From positions 2,914,001-2,978,000 of the forward strand of contig OX637354.1 of assembly GCA_951799405.1 (NCBI GenBank): DNA of 64,000 nucleotides, in the 5' to 3' direction. The DNA is from Agapetus fuscipes (taxonomy: Eukaryota > Arthropoda > Insecta > Trichoptera > Glossosomatidae). The notes below the pieces were generated by a model. That model saw nothing but the letters and a program-made list of their open reading frames with translations. It was not told the origin of the DNA and made no database searches. Position 1 is the stretch's first letter. Each line of letters opens with the position of its first letter. A program made the translations under genes and the position numbers. Positions 10,215 through 24,000 of the stretch are shown one piece after another.

Positions 10215-11350
10215 AAATGTTACACTTGTATGGGACAAAGGCCTTTAGCAATCAATAGCAAAATAATCTTTGTCTTTTCTCTAGCCACCTGGCTGTGTGA
10301 CATTACAATTTTGTTTCTGTCTATTCATGTGCAGAAGATTTCATTTAACATTCACTACTGATAAGCATAGTTATTCTGCAAAGTTACAGAAAAAAAGATG
10401 GGGGGGCATATCTTTCCTTGCACCAGGGCTCCCAGTGGACTTAATCCAGACCTGCTTGCCCTTGAGATGAATGAACTTATTGATAAGCCTAAATGCAATA
10501 ATCTTTTCATGGAACAGCGGAAGAGATTCAAATTGTGCATAAAATCAATTTATAGAGAAGTCTAGGAAGGACAATTGGGCGTTCCTCGCAGGCCAGTCTA
10601 TTCAGCTGATGGGATTTAAGCAGGGGTATGTATCACATATAGGCACATGCGCCTAATAGTTAGGCAAGTGGTATAAAATGCATTTAAGCTTGATATTGAT
10701 ATTTAAAATGCAAATTTTAAGTTCGATTGGAGCCATCGTTAGCACTTCAGTCAATTTCAAATGAGTTATTTGAAAGGAATGGGAGAAAATATTTATTCTG
10801 AAATGTGTTTGCCTATACTTTATGCACGCCCCTGAATCTAAGTGAGACAACAACAGGTAACCTTGTACTAAGTACTGAGAATAAGAAATAATAAAGGTAC
10901 TCAAGTAACTACACGCTATCATGTTGGTTAGTTTACATGAAACTTGATATTCCATAAACAACACTAAGAACTGTCTTACGAACAATAATTGTAAGCTTTC
11001 AACTTTGATTGAGGTACATTCCTTCTTATTTTTACAGATGAGTTTGCTCAAGTCAGGAAATACTTAATCATACAATAAATAGTTTTATTTACACTTATCG
11101 TACTAGAAATAAATAAGTTTATACAATTGTTATAAGTATATGCCACAAGACTTAGCGCTAAGGGAGACACACTAGCAGTCACCTGCTTGCTCTCAAGATA
11201 GGTGCATGTTCCTGGCTATGCAAACTGTTTAGTGTGCTCTTTTTAAAACTGTTATTTTTTGCATTTGCATAAAACAAATAAAACACTGGTGTTTAACTTC
11301 TTCTTATTATCTATGACGCTACAATTTGAATACTTTTATGCAATTAAGAA
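10215..11350. other. No gene recognised
   Basis: Unique-looking AT-rich sequence downstream of the Osiris gene. Short frames on the minus strand have no recognisable motif. AATAAA-like signals on the minus strand near 11085 could serve the Osiris 3' UTR, but that would make it over 800 bp long. Confidence 0.4.
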
Positions 11351-11364
11351 AAAAAAATGGTTTC

Positions 11365-11850
11365 TGGCATCACCCCTGCTGGGTTGTGGTGCCACTACAG
11401 GAGATGTGGCACAACTGGGCACATATATTGAAGTAGAATGTGCCATCACCCCTGCTGGGTTGTGGCGCCACTAAAGGAGAGCAGGATGTGACATTCCCCT
11501 TGCTATGTATTCGTAGATTTGAGTCATAGCACTAGAGGAGATGTAACAACAATTTGAGTAGAATATGCCATCACCCCTCTGGGTTGTGGAGCAGCTATTG
11601 GAGTAAAATGTGGCATCATCTTGCTGGGTTGTGGCGCCACTAAAGGAGAGCAAGATGTAACATTCCCCTTGCTATGTGTTGGTAGATTTGAGTCATATCA
11701 CTACAAGAGATGTGGCACAAGTATTGGAATAGAATATGCAATCACTCCTGCTAGGTTGTTGCCCCGCTACAGGAGATGTAGCATAATTATGTGGAGCAGC
11801 ATTTGATATCATCCTGTTAGGTTGTGGCGCCACTAGAGGAGATGTGGCAG
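11365..11850 (+). repeat. Degenerate two-level tandem repeat
   Basis: CTGGGTTGTGGCGCCACTA-type units of about 60 to 90 bp lie inside a larger period of about 174 bp (compare 11452 with 11626, both followed by AAAGGAGAGCA and CATTCCCCTTGCTATGT). Lies just 3' of the Osiris stop codon. Confidence 0.75.
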
Positions 11851-11913
11851 CCGCTTGTTAGTGTGTATGTAGGTTGGTGAGATTGTTGTGTCTGTTGACC
11901 TCAGCTGCAGACT

Positions 11914-12000
11914 TCAGTTCTGTGTCCTGGCCCAGCCGCCGTACGGCTCATACGCCGTGTGTTCATCGGAGGGTGAGGGCACCGGCACGTACTCCACTTC
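11914..12000 (-). CDS. Osiris exon 6 (C-terminus and stop)
   Basis: Acceptor TTGCAG|GAAGTG, 28 codons ([20 protein letters not shown] and so on), TGA at 11916..11914. Phase 0 with exon 5. GC-rich coding sequence amid AT-rich flanks. Confidence 0.88.
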   Translation of the reverse strand, partial: EVEYVPVPSPSDEHTAYEPYGGWARTQN

Positions 12001-15000
12001 CTGCAACGTGAAACACCACTGCATAAGGAAATGTGCGACAAAGCAAGCCATACACAAACAAAATGATTCTATTATTCATGCCACAGTTTGGCAGTGAAAA
12101 TTTTTCTATAAGTTGAGCTTAATAGTCTCACAATTCATTCGCTACTAATCTACAGATATAGCGAAACTTCTTGCCTCGTTTTCGTGGATTACCGTGGATT
12201 GCTTAGTTATTTCACAAATTTTATGTTGATCAATGAGCAGCACACAATAATTATGCCGTGATATCCAGGTATTCATTAAGTTTGGTTGATTGATTTGGTT
12301 TGTTGCTTCAACCCTTCTAATTATAGAATCTCTTTTCAATAGGATATCAACTTTATCTCCTTTACACGCTGTTAGTTTTGTTATTGTAAAAAGCTTCTGC
12401 AAATTTATGCAAGATGGTGTCGATCGGTGTCATGCAATTATTGACCATAGTAATTCCAAATGTGGGGACGAATTCAAAGTAGAATTTCTTTTAAAGAGAA
12501 CTCCGGCGAGGGCCACATTAGCATGAGCAGTGAGGGGAAGTGCACCCTGTCCCTTGCTGGTGCGGGAATGAGTGTTAGGAGTTGGGACTCTGGATGCAGC
12601 AGTTGGGGAAGGCCCTCCAAAGCAGGAATGGTGAGTGAATGCTTTCAACTTTCTAATTATGATGTTAGTAAGTAATTAACCAAACCAGAAAAGTAATGCT
12701 AAGTTCTTACCATGCACAGGGGAAGTGTTTGCCATGCACAGGGGAAGTGTTTGCCATGCACAGGGGAAGTGTTTGCCATGCACAGGGGAAGTGTTTGTCA
12801 TGCACAGGGTTAGTTTTTTTCATTGACAGGTGAAGTCATGCACAAATGGAGAGATTGTCATGCATAAGTGGAGAGATCGTCGAGCACAAGTGAAGTGATA
12901 GTCATGCACAAGTGAAATGATTGTCATGCACCGGGGAAGTGTTTGTCATGCACAAGTGGAGTATTGTCATGCATAAGTGAAGTGATTGCGTCTTACAGAA
13001 GTGGAGTGATTGTCATGCACAGTGGAAGTGTTTGTCATGTACCGGGGAGTGACTATCATGTACCTACCTACAGGGGAAATGTTTGTCATCCACAAATGGA
13101 GTAATTGTCATGCATAAGTAGAGTGAGTGCATAAGTGGAGTGACTTTCATAGAAGTGTTAGTCATGCACAGGGAGTGTTTGTCATGCACAGGTAAAGAGA
13201 TTGTCATGCATAAGTGGAGTGATTGTCATGCACAAGTGAAGTCATGCACAAATGAGTGATTGGCATGCACAAGAGAAGTGATTGTCATGCACAAGAGGAG
13301 TGATTGTCATGCACAGGAGAAGATATTTTCCCACACAAGTGGAGTGATTTTCATGCACAAGTAGAGTGATTTATACACACAAGTGCGAAGTAATTGTCAT
13401 GCAAAGGGGAAGTGTCTGGCACGTACAAGTGGAGTGCTTGTCATGCGCACGTGCAACTGCATCTGTTACCTGTTTCTGCGTGTCCAGGTTCCTGCCCCAG
13501 CCGCCCCAGCCTCCTGCGCTCGTGTCGTGCTCCTGGTCGTGCTCGTAGTGGTGCTGGTGCTGCGCGTGCTCATAGTAGATCACCTGCACGAGCACGCACG
13601 CGCACGCGCACACACACAGTATTAGTAACAACACAACGAGTTATAACAACAAATACACACACACACACACACATATATAGCTGTGTCTTCCCTCCTGTCG
13701 TAGGAACTTATATGAAAGACTAAAGAGATATAGCATGTACATATATGTTAATAAGTATTTAAAGCATATACATTAAAAAGAAAACTAGGTATCTAATTAT
13801 TTCTAGAATCTTATGGATGCAGGTAGAGCCAATACTGTCGTTGTTTACAGGCTTTTTCTCTTGTACCCCGAGTGTACCTACAACATTGCGTAAATCTTAT
13901 CTAGATTGCGTAAATTTAAAACCTATGATATTCACGACAGCACGCCTAGAGAGTGATTAAGTTTTCAAATACTTTTTTTATCGATTTACGCAATCGAGGT
14001 GAGTTTATACAGTGCTTTAGTATACTCTGGGCAATGTTGGCTTCACAAAAAGGGTGACAAATTCTCGAAAAATAGTTTTTCAAGTGCCTTTTCACACGAT
14101 CCGGTCTAGTGCCGGATTGAAAGTCTCAAAGTGTATGCGCGTGGCGTGGTTTGTCCGGATATCTCATACAGCCGGATAGCCCGGGGGCGTGCATGACATT
14201 TCAGCCATGGTTAGGCAACAACTTGTGATTTTTCTGATGTTTGGAAGAGAAAATATTAATTTATTGTAAAAAAAACTGTGCTACTACATATTTATGTAGT
14301 TCTAAATCTAAATCTAAGCTGCAAAGGTATGTATCATTTGAGCTTCATATTAAATGCATTCCCACAAGCAGACACGCATAATTTTGCGCTTACACATCCC
14401 GCATGTGGACCTACAATATAAAAAACCCAATCTCAAATGAACATAAGCCCTGCAACTCTTGCCGACCTTCCCTGAAGCAGGGGTGACATTGGCAAAGTGA
14501 ATCATTTTTTACAGTATGGGTGGTCAGCCGCATACTAACCTATAAGTCAAGGAAGTTAACTTGTGTTTTAAATTCTTTTGAAGTTTAGTATCATTTGCTC
14601 GAATCCATTTTGTGCGGCATCAACTTCTTGCCTTCATTGAGGTTTCGCCACTGGGATAGCCGAGACCGGATCGTGTGAACAGGGGTTAGTGTTGGCAGGT
14701 CCTACTTGCTTAGTGGGCTACAGCATGTTAAAGAGCAACAGCTACACAATGTTACAGCAACAGAGTAGGTACATACTATGTGGGAATAAAGCGTTACAGT
14801 TATTTCACACAAGACGCATTCTATCCGGTTTGTCTACGTTTTCTTTTATCCGGCGCCGGGTCGGAAGTCATAAGTGTGGAGATGTATGAGAGCTTTCACA
14901 CACTTTGTCCGGGCAGAATGCGTTTTGTCTGAAATGGCCCTTAGAGGGAGTACGGTTTGTCAGGGCAGAATGCGTTTTGTTAGAAATGGCCCTTAGGGGG

Positions 15001-18000
15001 AGAAGGGTTTGTCAGGGCAGAATGCGTTTTGTTTGAAATGGCCCTTAGAGGGAGTACGGTTTGTCAGGGCAGAATGCGTTTGGTTTGAAATGGTCCTTAG
15101 GGGAATAGGGTTTGTCAGGGCTGAATGCGTCTTGTATTGAAATGGCCCTTAGAGGGAGTAGGGTTTGTCCGGGCAGAATGCGTGTTGTCTGAAATGGCCC
15201 TTAGGGGGAGTAGGGTTCGTCAGGGCAGAATGCGTGTTGTCTGAAATGGCCCTTAGGGGGAGTAGGGTTCGTCAGGGCAGAATGCGTGTTGTCTGAAATG
15301 GCCCTTAGGGGAAGTAGGGTTTGTCAGGGCAGAATGCGTGTTGTCTGAAATTTCCCTTAGGGGGAGTAGGGTTCGTCAGGGCAGAATGCGTTTTGTCTGA
15401 AATGGCCCTTAGGGGGAGTAGGGTTTGTTAGGGCAGAATGCGTTTTGTCTGAAATGGCCCTTAGGGGGAGTAGGGTTTGTTAGGGCAGAATGCGTTTTGT
15501 CTGAAATGGGTCTTAGGGGGAGTAGGGTTTGTCAGGGCAGAATGCATTTTGTCTGAAATGACCCTTAGGGAGAGTAGGGCTTGTCAGGGCAGAATGCGTT
15601 TTGTCTCAATTATGTCCTTTAAGGGGTGTAGGGAGGACAGCGGCTGAGATGAAGGGTCTCGCATGTGGCAAATTGTGACCTATTTATTTTTACGGGCAAG
15701 GGGGCCATGCTCACGCCAACCACTTCAGTTGAAGTGGAGGTTTCCTAGCTCCCGAGGGGACTGGTTCTCATTTCTTGTGAAGGCTAGTAAATTAATTTTG
15801 GGTTTGAAATAAACAACGAAACGGGAAATTATTTCTGACACCCTCGGTGGGGGTCGAACCGGACCGGACCCAAAACGTGAGAAATCTCGCAAGACTTGTC
15901 TCCATCTAGACAATGTCTAGACGCTTCTTTACAAACGGAAAATCAAAAGTGAGGACTTGATTTTCGCTATCTGGCGACAAAATTTCTCTTTTGTGTCCGG
16001 ACGCTCCCACAGCGCAGCCGGTACGTTTGCTTGTTTGTTTTATGTCCATCAGAGGTAGTTTCATACAAGCAATATTTGTATGTGTAGGTACTGGACCAAT
16101 GCGTCTTATGAAAACTAGAAATTGATTTTCAAAATATTTAAAACAACTCTCACACTATCGCGTTGTACGTTTATTTCTTAGCTAAGATTGTGTAGAATGT
16201 GGTGATTCTATTGAAAGGTCATCTTTAAATCAAATGGTTGATAAGCCAATCAAGCACCAGGGTTACCAGCACTCTTGGTAAGCCGCCACGTCATCGTGAG
16301 TAAGCGCGATCATGCACGTTTGGCATTCTGCGCGCAGTTTGGCGCTACTTCCCACTTCCTGCTTTAATTTGGTTAAGGAGGTCACAACACACTGACCTGC
16401 ATGCTGTATGGCACCGTGTACAAGCGCACCCACACACCAGCAGCGCTCAGAGCATTGAATAAGACATAGAGGAGCCGAAACTAACTTACTGCATTGATAC
16501 ATACTATTAGACCGGTCCGTAGTCCAGTGGCAACACTTCGGACTCGAAAATGGAAGGTTGTGGATTCGAATCCCGGCGTAGCACAAAAATATACCATGTA
16601 TATTTCCAAATGTGCTCTTCGCTGGGTTGAAAAATTCATAAACCTTTACCAAATACCGGTCACTGAAAGGTCCATCCAACCTTACAACAACTGGGTTTTG
16701 CTTGAGAATTGACGCTTCCTACAGCGACGACCAAGCTTGCAAAGGGCTTTTGAGGTGTGATTCACACAAAAACAGCGCTCACCAAATAAATCATCCTAAT
16801 ATTATTATTATTATAGATCACATTTGTCTCTGTCCTGTCAAACGTTGCAGTGGTGAAGTCATATAAAACATGTTGTACGTGTCATATTCTAGGTTTTCTT
16901 GCTTTCTTCATTTTGTGTCCTGTCGATAGCTCAGTTGGTAGAGTCCTTGCATTCCATGCCGTGAGCTCGGGTTCGAATCCCGCCGAAGGTGTCAGAAATG
17001 ATTTCCCGTTTCGGTGTTTATTTCAAACCCTAAAATAAATTACCGGCAAGGCTTACTCAGCCTTCACAAGCAATGAGTATCAGCCCTCTCGGGAGCTGGG
17101 AAACCCTCACTTCAACTGAAGTGATTGGATTAAGGCCGGTCCCCCTTACCTGTAAAAATAAAAAGGTTCAACTCGCCACATGCGATCCCTTCGGGGATAA
17201 CGCGGCAAGAAATTACACAATATGTGTAGCTTAGTTGCGTTTTTTTTGCGTTTTGACACCCAATTAGAACGCGTGCCATAATGTTTCAAAATAATGCCCC
17301 TTTCCTTTAAATTTCGTAAATTTTATCGATCACAAGATTTGTACCGCATGCGTCTATGTACGGACCGGTCGGGGCATAGCGCGCACGCGGCAATGTTGCC
17401 ACCTTTCTAGAAACATTTTTACATTCGCTCGAGTTTTTTTGTACACATGGAAATGCAGCTGTGAAGTTTTTTGTTCTCTTTCTCTTACTAAGGGCATTTT
17501 CGTCAGTAGGTTGAAACAGATAATATAATGTATAGTTTTGGTAAAATAATTTCTAGTCCACAGATATCATGTCAATGTAAAGACATAGGTACACATATAT
17601 ACCTCCATGGGTACACACTATAAGTACACGAGGAGCATCTGCTCAGTGGGCGGGAGGTACTCACACACTCATTAAAAACATTACCAAGGTGTTTTACTTA
17701 CTAAGAATGCATTTCATATTGAAGTGCGAAGAGAAATGCAGTCAACGAATCTACAATGATTTGCATACATTTTTCATTATAATAAAAATGAAATGACTTT
17801 AGTTGGTAGCCGCATCACTCGAGAACGGTTGAAGCAAAGATTTTGCATCCATCGAAGATTAATGGATAAAAATTGGTGAATGTAGAAGATGATTTTCAAA
17901 CACGATAAAACCATCGATTATCTTTTATTTATATCGATGGATAAAACGTCATCTGTGATTTGATTCAAAGATGACTTTTGAATGAAAATGTCTTATGAAT

Positions 18001-21000
18001 CTTTCCTTGACTTATAGGTTGGTATGAGGCTGGCCATCCATACTGTAAAAAATGGTTCACTTTGCCAATGTCACCCCTGTTTCAGGGAATGTCGGCAAAA
18101 GTTGTAGGGTTTATATTCATTTGATGTTTGGATTTTAATTTATTAGTAGGTACCTACACGTGTCTGTTTCAAACAGTGTTTGTAGGCAAGCATTTGATAA
18201 TGAATTTCGACTACATCTTTGCTACTCAGATTTAATAGAATATTATAAATCACATTCTACACAATCTGAGCTAAGAAAATACGTAAAACACGATATAGTG
18301 TGAGGGTCGTTTTTAGTATTTTCAAAATTAGCTTCCAGCATTCATTTGTCAAACATTTGTCAAGTACACATACAAAAATTGCTCATGTGAAATAATCTGA
18401 TAGACATAAGACAATTAAGCACTAAGTGGATGAGTTGATACCCATCTGGTACTGGGAGAAACCCTGTAGGAGCCAGTATGCGGCTGGTCACCCCATACGT
18501 TTTCACTGATGTTGGTTTACTTGTGATTATTTTGTATGAAACTCTCGAGTCCCACTTTTAATATAAAGTAATGTGATTTCTATAGGCATCATCAGGAGAG
18601 AGTTGGTGCGGCAGCGTTAGTGGTAGGAGTCACTCCAGCTGACGGCTGGTAGAACGGCACAGTGACAAAACAACACATGACATAACGGTGCTTTCCAGTT
18701 TGCAGGACCAATCGAGTGGAACAGACTACCACCTAATGTGAGGAAGGCGGAAACTGTTGGTGTTTTTAAAGGAACACTAAAGACGCATCTTTACAAAAAA
18801 TCTTATCCGTGATTTGAGAGGGCCCTATAGGTGTGACACACAAAAAACGGCGCTCTTTAATTACGTGTACCTTCTAAATAAATTATCCTTGTTTATATAT
18901 ATACCTAACGCCACGTGACATTAAAAATCTCAATGACAGTACATCACAAGAGAAAACATTTAAACGTCAAAAAATCACAAGAAAGTACATCAAAATGACA
19001 AAACATCATTTATGACCGAACATTACATGAAATTACATCGCGTGACATAACACCTCATGACATAAGCGACAAAACATCACATGATGGATCAACTCATTTC
19101 TAAAACAGAACATACTAATGACGACAAAAGGGACATGACAAAATGGAACACATTTATTTATTTTGCAACGGCATACTGCGCATTGATTAATTAATATTTT
19201 TGTTGTTTGTGATGTTTTTCCATGTGCCGTTAATGGTATGTTCTGTTTAAGCTATGCGAGATTTTGTCATGTGATGTGCTGTCCTTGTGATGTTCCCACA
19301 TGTGAAGTTCTTTCATGCGATGTTCTGTCATGAGATGTACTGTCATTGTGATGTAATGTCATGAGATGTATTGTCATTGTGATGTTATGTCATGTGATGT
19401 ATTGTCATTGTGATGTTATGTCATGTGATGTAAAGTCATGTGACGTTATGTCATACGTTGTTTTAAACTCAAGTGTTTTTTTTTGTCATGGTGATGGATT
19501 TCCTGTGTTGTTTTATCATTGGGATGTTTTGTCATGATATGTACTGTCATTGTGCTGTAATGTCATATGATGTTTTCTAATGTAATGTACTGTCATGAGA
19601 TGTAAACTTATGTGACGTTATGTCATGTGTTGCAGTGGCGATGGGTGCCATACAAGCCGATTCCCATCGGTTTCCCGTTTAAAATGAGGCAAAAATGATA
19701 ATAAAGTAGACTGCATGGTTTCAATGGGGAAAAAATACGTATTGTTTCTTTGGTTTTAAATATATTTTTTTACTTTGTGCCTATATTTTTTAACTACTTT
19801 GTTACATAATTTTAAAAGGAAAGCCGATGGGAACAGGCTTGTATGGCACCCTTCGCCACTGATGTGTTGTTTTGTCACTGTGCTGTTCTAAACTGTCACG
19901 CTGATAGCGCGCACGACACTCGCTCTGTTCTCCATAACGAGATGAGACGATGTTATATTTCTCTTCTGCTGATAAAGTTAATCGCTCACGTGTTTAATTA
20001 CTGGTTATGGGTAATAATGAGCAGGAGTTATGTTGGCAGTTAAGTGCTGTGCTAATACTATAACGCTGCCTTAGTTCTTGTTTACCGTATACGCCTTTGA
20101 GAAAATTTTACATGAGCAATGTTTGCATGTGTACTGGACCAATGTGTCTGGACCAATGTGTGTATCGAGTTTTACGGTTTTTCTTAGCTCAGATTGTGTA
20201 GAATTTGATTCATAAGACAACTGCATGACAAAGTCATATTTGACAAGATTGGCGTACCTATACGGTAAACAAGAACTGGGGGAGAGATAAGTTAAGTGTG
20301 GAGAGGAATTTCTCTTCATGAATAACAATAACAATATGATTTGAAATTATTAAGTGTAAATCTATTGATACAGTGAAAGTCTATTGTCCAATCTGTCCAA
20401 TCCAATTGGATAAAACAGAGTTTTAATTCACTTTTCGTTTAATTTTTTTTTTGCTCCAACGTTTTCGCCTAATGAGACATCTTCAACAGTACAATTATGC
20501 TCCTGAAGATGCCTTATTAGGCAAAAACGTTTGAGCAAAAAAAATGAAATAAAAAGTAAATTAAAACTGTGTTTTATCCAATTTAACTTTTACATGATAT
20601 GATTTTATTTCGATCAGTGACTTCTATGGGAGCATGCTACAATTATACACTTCATGAATAAATATGACTAAATAAATGCAACTAAGCTACACATACAGTG
20701 TAACTCCTTGCCGCGTGAACCTAGTTATTTTAACCGGTAAGGGGGCTGGCCTTACGCCAATCACTTTAGTTCAAGTGGGGTTTCCCAGCTCTCGAGGAGG
20801 ATGTTACTCATTTCTTGTGAAATCTGAGTAGGTAAGCTTTTTGCAGGTTTTTTTTTGGTTTGAAATAATTACCGAAACTGGAAATCATTTCTTACACCCT
20901 CGGCATGGAATGCAAGCACTCTACCAACTGAGCTATCGACCGGAACTGCTACACGGATATTAGTGAATTTAGATGGCATCTAAAGGAAGGCGCTCATTTG

Positions 21001-24000
21001 ACTTGGCGGAAGTAAATTAACCGCAGTTGTTTTATTAAATTGAACCCAACAATATTGTTATTGTTAGTAAGAGGACAAAGGACCTTGAATTTAGCGTCTC
21101 CTCAGCTGATGCTTACCTTCTGAGGCTGGTGCCCCTTCTTGAGGTCCAGCCAGAACCTGGCGATGTTGAGGGCCAGCCCCGCCAGCGCGATGGCGAAGAA
21201 CTTGACCTGCAGATGAGCGGACAGCAGCTGCAGCAGGAGGCCTATCTTGGCCTTCAGGACGGCGCCCAGCAGGAGCAGCTTCAGGATCGCCTTCTTCTTC
21301 TTCTTCTTCTTGCCACGACCGTCTGCCGCGACAAACAATGAATGTGAGCGATATAATTACTTGAGAGGTCGATGCATTACATATTGTTGAAGGAAGGTGC
21401 TCGGGCAATTGCAGGTTAACATTGTCGCCGATTGTATATTTACTTCTGGGGTGAAAGTCTCGACGGCCGTCGTTAGATTTAAGCTGCACCTATTTGAAGA
21501 TAGGACGGAATAAAACATGGCGGGGCCTGAACAGCTGATCGATGCTGATAATGAGGTTAACCACGGAGCAAGAAAAAAACCATGTGGTCAATCCTCCCAA
21601 CACAGATACATAGCTATGTACTAAGCCCCACCTGATAATAAACTGGGCAAAAGTAGTGTAGCGTCTGACACGACGAAGAAGAAGAAGAAATATGAGGTGA
21701 TGATTTCTTTATAGCGCCGTTTCGTGATGTAGTCACTCCAAGGGCGCTGGTGCAAACGATGCCAGAAATTTACATGTCTTCAGTGCATTCCGGAACTTTC
21801 CATGGTCCTCTACAGGCGCAGGCAAATATAAGTAAGTAAGATATTGCATATTATACATACTCAGCAGTGGCGAAGGGTGCCATCGGCTTCCCTTTTAAAA
21901 TGATGTAACAAAGTAGTTAAAAAATATAGGCACAAAGTAAAAAAATCTTACATTTAAAACCAAAGAAACAATACGTATTTTTTCCCCATTGAAACCATGC
22001 AGTCTACTTTATTATCATTTCTGCCTCATTTTAAACGGAAAACCGATGGGAACCGGCTTGTATATTGACATTGTATAGAATATATTATGAAGATCATTGG
22101 TCAAAACAAAATGAATGGGTGAGGCGTCAGAGCCGTTTAGCGTACCAAAAAGTCTACGCCTAAGGCGTAGTGGAAGTAAGGCAAGTTGTATGAGAAATTT
22201 CTTTTTTTTTGTTATTTCGTCACCTTAGTGCTTGTTTATCTTATGTACGTCAGAGGTAATTTCACATGAGCAATGTTTGTATGTGTACCGGGCCAATGTG
22301 TCTTATGAAAAAAATTGCTATTAAAAATATTTAAAACAACTCTAACATTATTGTATTTTACGATTTTTTTCTAACCTCATCTTGTAGAGTGTGATTCTTA
22401 CGAGTAAGTCAATTTCATTGAAAGGTAATCTTTGAATCAAATGGTATATTATTTAAAAAAAATAAAATAATAAACTATTGTTTTAATTCACTGTGAGTTT
22501 ATTTTCGTAATGCACTACTAGTTTCGGCAGTGCAATATCTGCCATCGACGGGTGCTACCTTAGTACCTTCAAACTAACATAAAAATACAAAGATAGAATT
22601 TAATCACTTATAGAAGGGGAGGGGGTATAAGGTGGGCGGAGCTGGAGCTGGAACGGAGAGGGAACAATGAAAGAAGAGGGGAAAGAAGATGAAAGAAGAG
22701 GGAAAAATTATGAATAATTTCGAAAATCTTGAGATACATAAAAAATTAAATTCTGAAAATAATATAATTAACATTGTCTTTCCTAATACATCCCCTCTTC
22801 TTTCATTGTTCCCTCTTAAGCTCCGCCCACCTTATACCCCCTCCCCTTCTATAAGTGATTAAATTCTATCTTTGTATTTTTATGTTAGTTTGAAGGTAGC
22901 ACCCGTCGATGGCAGATATTGCACTGCCGAAACTAGTAGTGCATTAAGAAAATAAACTCACAGTGAATTAAAACAATAGTTTTTATTTTATTTTTTTATT
23001 TTAAAGATGAACTTTCACAAAGTTACTGCAACAAACCTAGATAATACAAATGGTATATAAGCCAAAAAAGCACTGTGGGGACGGTTTTATGTCCATTTTT
23101 TGATGCGCGTAAACTACCCTGATGGCGTAAATTGCAAAAATGTATGAAAGAAAACTCACTCATTAGAAGTGCCGTCACATACGAGTATTCTATACAATTT
23201 CGATGTTAGGAGGGTTAGCTGTTTTTTGAAAGAAGTATTGAAGGAACATGTGCGGGAAAAAGGTTGAGAATTGAAATGTTAGTTATTGTTGGCCATGGTT
23301 CAGCATGGTACATATGTATATTACACATACATTATAGGTGTTATGGCCGAGGGAGTCAAGTGGGTGATCTTTCTAGCGTATTTGTAATAGAATAACGCTG
23401 GTTCGATCCCCGCGTCGGTCATTTTTTAAATTAAAATTAAATTAGGCTCTGATTTATTTGGTGAGCGCTGTTTTTGTGTGTATCACACCTCAAGAGCCCT
23501 CTGAAATTTGACTTGCGAAATTGAATGATTCCTGTGGAACACTTTTCGATGAGATTCTTTTTAAGAAGCCATTTGAATGATTGCGCAAAGACCACCAGGT
23601 CAAGCTACTTCTTGGCCTTGGTAGCTTTTTCGGTGGCTTTAGTAACTTTGCCGGAAGAGGGATCCTTGAATTTTACTGACTTAATGACACCGACAGCCAC
23701 GGTCTGCCTCATATCACGGACAGCAAGCCTACCCAGGGCAGGATCGCTGTCCGTGGCTTTGATCCTGGTTCAACAGATGTCATTGGGTACTTATAAGTTA
23801 ATAATTCATAAAAATATACAACAACAAAAATATTAATTTATCTGGCCAGAAACAGGTATTGATATACCTGTTTCTGGCCAGATAGAATAGGAAGTGACAC
23901 AAATCATTAAAAAAAAAAAAAAAAAACTAAGTCTTTCTCAATATTCGATAGAAGGTATAAATATGAATTTTCTTTAAAATAACTTCTAGTCCACGGATAT

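Larger units (their letters stand above)
18648..19893. mobile_element. Foldback element 1 built of ATGTGATGT-type subrepeats
   Basis: Left end GGTAGAACGGCACAGTGAC with AACAACACATGACATAACG; right end mirrors it (ATGTGTTGTTTTGTCACTGTG). The left arm carries CAAAACATCACATGA-type and the right arm TCATGTGATGTATTGTC-type short tandem units, so the whole can fold back. Nested inside are a CR1-like LINE end (18700..18905) and a hAT MITE (19633..19861). A second element of the family is at 27100..28142. Confidence 0.7.

Noticed and set aside
13371..13723. Several overlapping frames on both strands
   Set aside because: Only the minus-strand 38 codons bounded by AG and GT are an exon; the rest are minisatellite and CA-repeat read-through.
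16918..16995. tRNA gene candidate (A and B boxes present)
   Set aside because: Same sequence continues into a repeated 330-bp body in eleven places; no acceptor stem pairing. It is SINE-B.
23525..23836. 103-codon plus-strand frame
   Set aside because: Antisense of the eEF1A fragment.
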